A stretch of 10,445 nt of DNA, taken from positions 1 through 10,445 of the forward strand of contig JASHTD010000609.1 in NCBI GenBank assembly GCA_030040725.1, given 5' to 3'. This DNA comes from Candidatus Sulfotelmatobacter sp. (GTDB taxonomy: Bacteria; Acidobacteriota; Terriglobia; Terriglobales; Acidobacteriaceae). Position 1 is the stretch's first letter; each line of letters opens with the position of its first letter. Shown one piece after another: positions 6,206-10,445 of this stretch. A program made the position numbers and the translations under genes. The notes beneath the pieces were generated by a model. That model saw only the letters and a list, made by a program, of their open reading frames with translations, made no database searches and was not told where the DNA came from.

Positions 6206-6231
6206 TTCTCTTGTTCGTCTCCCTATACAAT
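6202..6231 (+). promoter_or_regulatory. Promoter of the dipeptidase gene
   Basis: TTGATT (6202-6207) and TACAAT (6226-6231) are 18 bases apart, a fair sigma-70 pair (four and five of six matches). The start point would fall at about 6238-6240. That disfavours the upstream TTG codon at 6239 and supports ATG 6257 as the dipeptidase start. The -35 hexamer overlaps the end of the preceding gene. Confidence 0.5.
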
Positions 6232-6256
6232 CTCTCACTTGCTCTCGGCAAATTTT

Positions 6257-7519
6257 ATGAATCGTCCTAACCTCGTTCTGTTTTCGTGTTTGCTATTCGC
6301 TACCTATTCTGTCGCGCAATCTTCCAACCCCTCCGGACCGGAAGTCACCGCTAAGGCTCGCGCCATTCAAGAATCAGCTATCGTCATCGATACCCACGCC
6401 GATACGCCACAACGCTTTCTCGATGAAGGCTTTGACATCGGTTCCACCGATCCCAACGACCGTGGCCACATCAGTCTCGACAAGGCTCGCCGCGGCAATC
6501 TGGGAGCGGAGTTCTTTTCGATCTGGGTCGATCCCGAAACTAACCAGGGGCACTTTGCGCACCACACTTTGGACCTGATCGACACTGTTTACGAACAAGC
6601 CACGCGTCATCCCGACCGCATGATGATGGCTTTTTCTGTCGCGGATATCGAGCGCGCTCATCGCGAGCACAAGCTGGCCGCGCTCATGGGCATTGAGGGC
6701 GGCCACTCGATTGAAAACGATATTCGCCTGTTGCGCGATTTCTATCGCCTCGGCGTCCGCTACATGACGCTGAGCTGGTCAAACACCAACGAGTGGGCCG
6801 ATTCCTCCGGCGATATCGACGATCCCAAAGTTCAGCATCACAACGGCCTTACCGATTTCGGCAAGCAGGTTGTGCTCGAAATGAACCGTCTCGGCATGAT
6901 GGTCGATATCTCGCACGTGTCGGATAAAACTTTTTGGGATGCAATCGCCGTGACCAAGGCGCCGGTGATCGCTTCCCATTCTTCTGCGCGCGCGCTGGTC
7001 GACGCTCCGCGAGACATGACCGACGACATGCTTCGTGCTGTGGCAAAAAACGGCGGCGTTGTCGATGTCAATTTCTTCTCTGGCTTCGATGACGAGAATT
7101 TTCGTAAAGCCGAGCAGGCCCAGAGTAAAGACCAGGCTGCGGCGATCCAGCAGTACATCGACTCATTAAAGGCGCAAGGCAAGCCGGTCAACTATCTCGA
7201 AGTCGATCGCATCGAGCGCGAGTGGATGGCGAAGATTCCCCGCCCGCCGTTCAGCGTGCTCATCGATCACATCGATCACATCGCCAAGGTCGCTGGCGTA
7301 GATCACGTCGGCCTCGGTTCGGATTTCGATGGCGTCAGCGGAGCAACTCCGCAAGGTATGGATTCCGCCGCTGACTTACCAAAAATCACGCAGGCGCTGC
7401 TCGACCGCGGCTATAGCGCGGCAGATATCAAGAAGATTCTAGGCGGCAATTTGCTGCGCGTTTTCCGCCAGGTCGAGGCTGTAAGCCGGCAAGTGCAGGC
7501 GCAGCCCCAGCCTCAATGA
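6257..7519 (+). CDS. Secreted membrane dipeptidase (peptidase M19, renal dipeptidase family)
   Basis: A 420-residue zinc dipeptidase of the M19 family, which cleaves L- and L,D-dipeptides. The ATG at 6257 gives a signal peptide (MNRPNLVLFSCLLFATYSVA, cut after about residue 20), so the enzyme acts outside the cytoplasm. The binuclear metal ligands are visible: H47 and D49 in IDTHADT, bridging E147 in GIEGGHS, H220 in DISHVSD and H241 in SHSSAR. The catalytic aspartate lies in GSDFDGV (354-360). Length is normal for the family. An in-frame TTG at 6239 would add six residues but sits at the predicted transcription start. The signal suggests recycling of peptides in the periplasm, matching the M15-like protein two genes upstream; that link is inference. 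Confidence 0.92.
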   Translation: MNRPNLVLFSCLLFATYSVAQSSNPSGPEVTAKARAIQESAIVIDTHADTPQRFLDEGFDIGSTDPNDRGHISLDKARRGNLGAEFFSIWVDPETNQGHFAHHTLDLIDTVYEQATRHPDRMMMAFSVADIERAHREHKLAALMGIEGGHSIENDIRLLRDFYRLGVRYMTLSWSNTNEWADSSGDIDDPKVQHHNGLTDFGKQVVLEMNRLGMMVDISHVSDKTFWDAIAVTKAPVIASHSSARALVDAPRDMTDDMLRAVAKNGGVVDVNFFSGFDDENFRKAEQAQSKDQAAAIQQYIDSLKAQGKPVNYLEVDRIEREWMAKIPRPPFSVLIDHIDHIAKVAGVDHVGLGSDFDGVSGATPQGMDSAADLPKITQALLDRGYSAADIKKILGGNLLRVFRQVEAVSRQVQAQPQPQ

Positions 7520-7530
7520 TCGCTCTGTCG

Positions 7531-7536
7531 TACAAT
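7531..7536 (+). promoter_or_regulatory. Possible -10 box before the exported cyclophilin
   Basis: TACAAT lies in the 61-base gap between the dipeptidase stop and the cyclophilin ATG, about 45 bases before the start. No recognisable -35 hexamer is present at 16-18 bases upstream, so this is a weak candidate. Confidence 0.25.
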
Positions 7537-7580
7537 GCAAGGTTGCTCGAAGTAAAAAACCGTCGCTATCAGGAGCACTC

Positions 7581-8273
7581 ATGCGCAATACATTTCTCGT
7601 TTTGATCGCGATCACATTTCCTGTACTTACAATGTATGCGCAAACTGCATCTCAGTCTGCGCCTGTGGCTAAGGCTCCCGTTCACCACGCTGCATCGGGC
7701 CCGCCGAGCGCCGTCATTGAAACTACCGCTGGAGATATGCATTGCACCTTGTTTCCCGATAAAGTTCCGATCGGCGTGCACAATTTCATCGGCCTCGCCA
7801 CCGGGAAAAAAGATTGGAAAAATCCCGTCAGCGGAGTCACCAAACACGGCGTGCCGCTTTACGATGGCACAATCTTTCACCGCGTGATTCCGGGCTTCAT
7901 GATCCAGGGCGGTGATCCCAAAGGCGACGGTACCGGCGATCCCGGCTACGCTTTCAAAAATGAAGTTTCCTCTGACCTGCTTTTCGATCGCCCCGGCCGC
8001 CTTGCATATGCCAACGCCGGTCCCGGCACCAACGGGTCACAATTCTTTATCACCGAAGTAGCCACTCCTCACCTTAACGGCGGCTATACCATCTTCGGCC
8101 AATGCGACGATGCAACTGTTGCGCTAGTCAAACAAATCGCGGGCATGGCCCGCGACCCCATGAACGACCGGCCATTTCGCCCGGTGAAGATTACGCATAT
8201 CAAGATCGTATACGCTTCGACTGCGGCAAAAGCGGCAGCGCCTAAACCATCGGTGCCGGCTTCCACAGACTAG
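7581..8273 (+). CDS. Exported cyclophilin-type peptidyl-prolyl isomerase
   Basis: A 230-residue cyclophilin that catalyses cis-trans isomerisation of X-Pro bonds in folding proteins outside the cytoplasm. The start has AGGAG at 7571-7575. A signal peptide spans about residues 1-20 (ending TMYA), followed by an Ala/Pro-rich linker. The cyclophilin fold runs from about 43 to 211 with FHRVIPGFMIQGGD (99-112) and NAGPGTNGSQFFIT (145-158), including the catalytic R101 and pocket residues F106, M107, Q109 and F155. The cyclosporin-contact tryptophan is replaced by H164, and the usual pocket histidine (CypA H126) by Y169. The tail is Ala/Pro/Lys-rich and unstructured. It is a paralogue of the gene immediately downstream. 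Confidence 0.93.
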   Translation: MRNTFLVLIAITFPVLTMYAQTASQSAPVAKAPVHHAASGPPSAVIETTAGDMHCTLFPDKVPIGVHNFIGLATGKKDWKNPVSGVTKHGVPLYDGTIFHRVIPGFMIQGGDPKGDGTGDPGYAFKNEVSSDLLFDRPGRLAYANAGPGTNGSQFFITEVATPHLNGGYTIFGQCDDATVALVKQIAGMARDPMNDRPFRPVKITHIKIVYASTAAKAAAPKPSVPASTD

Positions 8274-8337
8274 CGCGGCTCGAATACTGTCGCTGCCCGT
8301 GAGAATCATCGACTTTCTATTTCCCTGAAAGGACTCT

Positions 8338-8865
8338 ATGACCCGCCAACCCGGACTCTACGCGACGTTTCAGACCAGCGAAGGAAACATTGTTTGCCGC
8401 CTCTTCGAAAAAGAAGCGCCGAAGACCGTTGCTAATTTTATCGACCTTGCCGAAGGCAAGCGCGAGTGGACTCATCCTTCCACTCGAAAAAAATCCAAAG
8501 ATCGCCTCTACGATGGAACGATTTTTCATCGCGTCATTCCTGATTTCATGATTCAGGGCGGCGATCCGCAAGGCACGGGGACGGGCGGTCCGGGATATCA
8601 GTTTGAAGACGAAACCACTGGCTCTCCGCACAAGTTTGATAAGCCGGGTAAGCTGGCGATGGCGAACGCCGGTCCAAATACCAATGGCTCTCAATTTTTT
8701 ATTACCATTGTGCCCACAACCTGGCTGACCGGCAAACACACAATTTTCGGCGAAGTCATCGAGGGGCAGGATGTGGTGAACAAAATCACTGGCGTGCCGC
8801 GCAATCGACAGGATCGTCCTAGCAAAGACGTCGTTTTGCAGAAGGTGACGATCGAGAGAGTTTAG
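8338..8865 (+). CDS. Cytoplasmic cyclophilin-type peptidyl-prolyl isomerase
   Basis: A 175-residue cyclophilin without signal peptide, so cytoplasmic; it isomerises peptidyl-prolyl bonds. A good ribosome site (GAAAGGA, 8327-8333) precedes ATG 8338. Active-site residues are conserved: R65, F70, M71 and Q73 in FHRVIPDFMIQGGD, NAGPNTNGSQFFIT (110-123) with F120, and W129 and H134 in TTWLTGKHTIFG. W129 matches the cyclosporin-contact tryptophan of human CypA. Both this protein and its upstream neighbour have an extended loop before YDGTIFHRVIP, supporting a tandem duplication. It lies 64 bases downstream of the paralogue and converges with the HAF-repeat gene 101 bases further on; no clear intrinsic terminator is visible in that gap. 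Confidence 0.95.
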   Translation: MTRQPGLYATFQTSEGNIVCRLFEKEAPKTVANFIDLAEGKREWTHPSTRKKSKDRLYDGTIFHRVIPDFMIQGGDPQGTGTGGPGYQFEDETTGSPHKFDKPGKLAMANAGPNTNGSQFFITIVPTTWLTGKHTIFGEVIEGQDVVNKITGVPRNRQDRPSKDVVLQKVTIERV

Positions 8866-8966
8866 CCAAAGCGACGCCGTAGGCAGGTCCAGATGCGACC
8901 ACTCCGGTTCAGCGAGGAAACCGCAGACAAACGGTCATCTGCCATTCGCAAAACGCACCTTCCGCG

Positions 8967-9920
8967 CTAGTTCGGCGTGCCGATAAAACCTTCCGTACCT
9001 TCGCCAATTTGAGCCGAACCCACGATCTGCCCTTGGTCGTTGATGCCATTCACTTCGGTGGCCGAAGCGCCCGGAAAATCGATGTTGCTAAAAACACCAT
9101 TGCTGAACAAAAAACCGTGAGTCTTGTTGCTGCCGTCGAGATAAGTCCCCACGATTACACCTGAATTGTTGACCCCGCCGACTGTCGTGGCGAGCGAACC
9201 AGGAGGATCAAGCGTAGTGTAAACACCACTCACCAGTTGAAAGCCGTGCCCTTGAGCAAAGGTGCAGGGCGCACCGCGTGACCCATCCGTTTTACAAGCC
9301 AGATAATTTCCCACAATCTCTCCGCTGTCGTTGATCGCCGTGGCCGCCGTTCCGAGAACCCCCGGAAAATTAATAGTTGAGAAGTTCCCCCCGATGTGAT
9401 CGAGCAGAAAACCTTGAGCATCGGACGCATAGGCCAGATTGCAAGTCACGGTCTTGCATGCCATGCCGACAATTTCTCCCGCTTTGTTGATACCGCCCGC
9501 GAGGGTGGCGATTGCTCCAGGCACGTCGATCCGGCTGACGGAATTGAAGCTGACCAAAAACAGGTACCCATGCATGGCGTTATCTACGGCGCAACTCGAA
9601 GGACGGGGGCAGAAGCCGCCAACAACGTTGCCGTCGGCATTGATTCCGGTGGCGAAGCTTTCCTGACTAACGTCAGGCTCGGCCACCTTGAATACTTCAT
9701 TCCCCGGTCCCTTCTGCCGCAGGAGGAAGGCGTGGAAGTTCGCCTGAGCACCGTCGAAACCGGGAGAATAGCTGCAGCAGAAACTTCCCACTATAGTTCC
9801 TTCAGCGTTAATTGCCGATGGCGCAAGGAAACCGATCGACTGAAACTTGTATGTTTGCGCGTTCGCTGCAACCAAAGCGGTGAGGAGTAAGAGTGTCGTT
9901 AGACCCGCTGTTTTGCACAT
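8967..9920 (-). CDS. Secreted HAF-repeat extracellular protein
   Basis: A 317-residue exported protein built of repeats; no enzymatic role is apparent. The start at 9920 is preferred over an upstream codon at 9980 because GGAGG lies eight bases before it and the signal peptide (MCKTAGLTTLLLLTALVAANA) begins there. Six copies of [AG][IV]NxxGx[IV]VG occur at residues 36-45, 92-101, 143-152, 195-204, 249-258 and 292-301, about 43-56 apart. They are separated by IDxPG-type strands (IDVPGA, INFPGV, LDPPGS, IDFPGA), the pattern of the HAF extracellular repeat family. Such repeats probably stack as beta blades. The first four repeats each carry a cysteine pair after the VG; the last two have none. 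Function unknown; likely a surface or secreted structural protein. Confidence 0.85.
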   Translation of the reverse strand: MCKTAGLTTLLLLTALVAANAQTYKFQSIGFLAPSAINAEGTIVGSFCCSYSPGFDGAQANFHAFLLRQKGPGNEVFKVAEPDVSQESFATGINADGNVVGGFCPRPSSCAVDNAMHGYLFLVSFNSVSRIDVPGAIATLAGGINKAGEIVGMACKTVTCNLAYASDAQGFLLDHIGGNFSTINFPGVLGTAATAINDSGEIVGNYLACKTDGSRGAPCTFAQGHGFQLVSGVYTTLDPPGSLATTVGGVNNSGVIVGTYLDGSNKTHGFLFSNGVFSNIDFPGASATEVNGINDQGQIVGSAQIGEGTEGFIGTPN

Positions 9921-9928
9921 TGAGTGAA

Positions 9929-9933
9929 CCTCC
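9929..9933 (-). promoter_or_regulatory. Shine-Dalgarno GGAGG of the HAF-repeat gene
   Basis: On the - strand GGAGG is followed by TTCACTCA and the ATG at 9920, an ideal eight-base spacing. It decides the start in favour of the signal-peptide-initiating methionine and makes the in-frame codon at 9980 unlikely. Confidence 0.75.
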
Positions 9934-9994
9934 GGAAGGACGAAATCGAGGCACAAAATGTTACCACGAGATCGATGCAAGCACTACCGCAATA

Positions 9995-10044
9995 CGCCAT
10001 TCGGTAGTGGTTCAGTTGGCAAACTGAACCACTACCCGCCATTC
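9995..10044. repeat. Perfect 34-base palindrome flanked by 8-bp direct repeats
   Basis: GGTAGTGGTTCAGTT (10003-10017) pairs without mismatch with AACTGAACCACTACC (10022-10036) across the loop GGCA. The palindrome is directly bordered on both sides by CGCCATTC (9995-10002 and 10037-10044). A further CACTACC at 9982-9988 is complementary to the start of the left arm. The direct repeat resembles a target-site duplication around a tiny inserted palindrome. No T-run follows on either strand, so it is not a classical terminator. It lies between the amidohydrolase end and the HAF-gene start, both on the - strand. Confidence 0.85.
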
Positions 10045-10070
10045 TCCAATTGGGCTGGATAACAGATTCT

Positions 10071-10096
10071 TCTGACATGCCTCGCGGCATGTTAGA
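10071..10096 (-). terminator. 11-bp hairpin just after the amidohydrolase stop
   Basis: TCTGACATGCC (10071-10081) and GGCATGTTAGA (10086-10096) form an 11-bp stem with one G-T pair and the loop TCGC. It begins 14 bases after the - strand stop codon at 10111-10113. The position fits the 3' end of the amidohydrolase transcript, but only AGAATCTGTT follows on the - strand, so there is no strong U-tract. A competing pairing ATGCCTC (10077-10083) with GAGGCAT (10095-10101) is possible. Confidence 0.45.
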
Positions 10097-10110
10097 GGCA
10101 TAAGTGCGGA

Positions 10111-10445
10111 TCAGGCAGGCCAGATGCCGAGAGCGGTCTGGCTGAGAATCTGCCGCCGGATTTCCTCTTTCAGCGGCAACGCGCGAAACTCATCCAGATT
10201 CTTCTTCACATCTGGCACGCCCGGACCGGGCCAATCCGTTCCAAACAAAGTCTTGTGAGCAATTTCTTCGAGCCGCGGAAAATATTCGAGCAGCGTCTTC
10301 GGCGGAATGCCGCTAATGTCCAGGTAGACATTCGGATGTCTCCGGATCAGAAAAAATGCCGTGCCCATCCACAACGGACGCCCGCCGTGCGCCAGCAGAA
10401 TTTTCAGCTTGGGAAAATCAACCGCCACATCGTCGACGTAAATCG
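10111..10445 (-). CDS. Amidohydrolase-2 family protein, C-terminal part (partial)
   Basis: The - strand frame is open to the window edge and ends at TGA (10111-10113), giving the last 111 residues of a TIM-barrel metal-dependent hydrolase; the N-terminus is outside. Visible family features are DFPKLKILLAHGGRPLW with the metal-binding histidine, the HPNVYLDISG strand, and LFGTDWPGP with the conserved catalytic aspartate, followed by a terminal helix (EIRRQILSQTALGIW). This group includes decarboxylases and hydrolases acting on aromatic or lactone substrates; the substrate cannot be assigned. A GTG at 10428 is internal (the upstream codons read IYVDDV in keeping with the family), so it is not the start. 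Confidence 0.85.
   Translation of the reverse strand, partial: IYVDDVAVDFPKLKILLAHGGRPLWMGTAFFLIRRHPNVYLDISGIPPKTLLEYFPRLEEIAHKTLFGTDWPGPGVPDVKKNLDEFRALPLKEEIRRQILSQTALGIWPA

Noticed and set aside
6239..6256. TTG at 6239 as the dipeptidase start
   Set aside because: It coincides with the predicted transcription start and adds residues before a standard signal peptide that begins at ATG 6257.
8866..8966. Bidirectional intrinsic terminator between the convergent genes
   Set aside because: Only 5-bp stems are seen (CGGTT/AACCG at 8905-8923, GCAGA/TCTGC at 8923-8942) and there is no T-run on either strand.
9396..9890. 164-codon + strand open frame opposite the HAF-repeat gene
   Set aside because: Antisense shadow; the - strand frame has a signal peptide, GGAGG site and six repeats.
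10003..10036. Palindrome as a Rho-independent terminator
   Set aside because: No T-run follows the stem on either strand, and the flanking direct repeats need another explanation.

Overview
The window looks like chromosomal DNA of an Acidobacteriota (Terriglobia/Koribacter-like) bacterium. This is inferred from gene content: a di-heme b558-type succinate dehydrogenase operon, an M15-like secreted protein of the DUF5715 type, a HAF-repeat extracellular protein and two adjacent cyclophilins. Base composition is moderately GC-rich and genes are closely packed. No phage, IS, CRISPR or classical defence genes are visible. Most of the window is housekeeping; the unusual signals are in gene junctions and intergenic DNA.

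Layout, left to right. Positions 1-174 hold the tail of a membrane protein whose reading frame runs without a stop into rdgB (175-816), an XTP/dITP house-cleaning pyrophosphatase. A good sigma-70-type promoter (825-853) and a leader dyad precede a compact operon: sdhC (895-1665), sdhA (1669-3450), an unrecognised 70-residue two-helix membrane protein (3460-3672) and sdhB (3673-4422). Together the sdh genes make a menaquinone-type complex II (membrane b558 anchor, flavoprotein, iron-sulfur protein). A 510-base gene-free stretch (4423-4932) follows, with several perfect inverted repeats and possibly a structured RNA.

Next come genes on the + strand: a secreted M15-peptidase-like protein starting at TTG (4933-5667), a small P-loop kinase/ATPase (5690-6205), a secreted M19 (renal-type) dipeptidase (6257-7519), an exported cyclophilin (7581-8273) and a cytoplasmic cyclophilin paralogue (8338-8865). 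Several have -10-like boxes in the short gaps, so they are probably transcribed separately. The M15-like protein, dipeptidase and exported cyclophilin suggest a loose cell-envelope/peptide-processing theme, but no strict operon.

The right end is on the - strand: a secreted HAF-repeat protein (8967-9920) converging on the cyclophilin, and the C-terminal part of a metal-dependent amidohydrolase (10111 to beyond the window). Between them lies the most striking non-coding element: a perfect 15-bp-stem palindrome (10003-10036) directly flanked on both sides by the same 8 bases (CGCCATTC), the architecture of a small inserted palindromic element or of a template-switch event.
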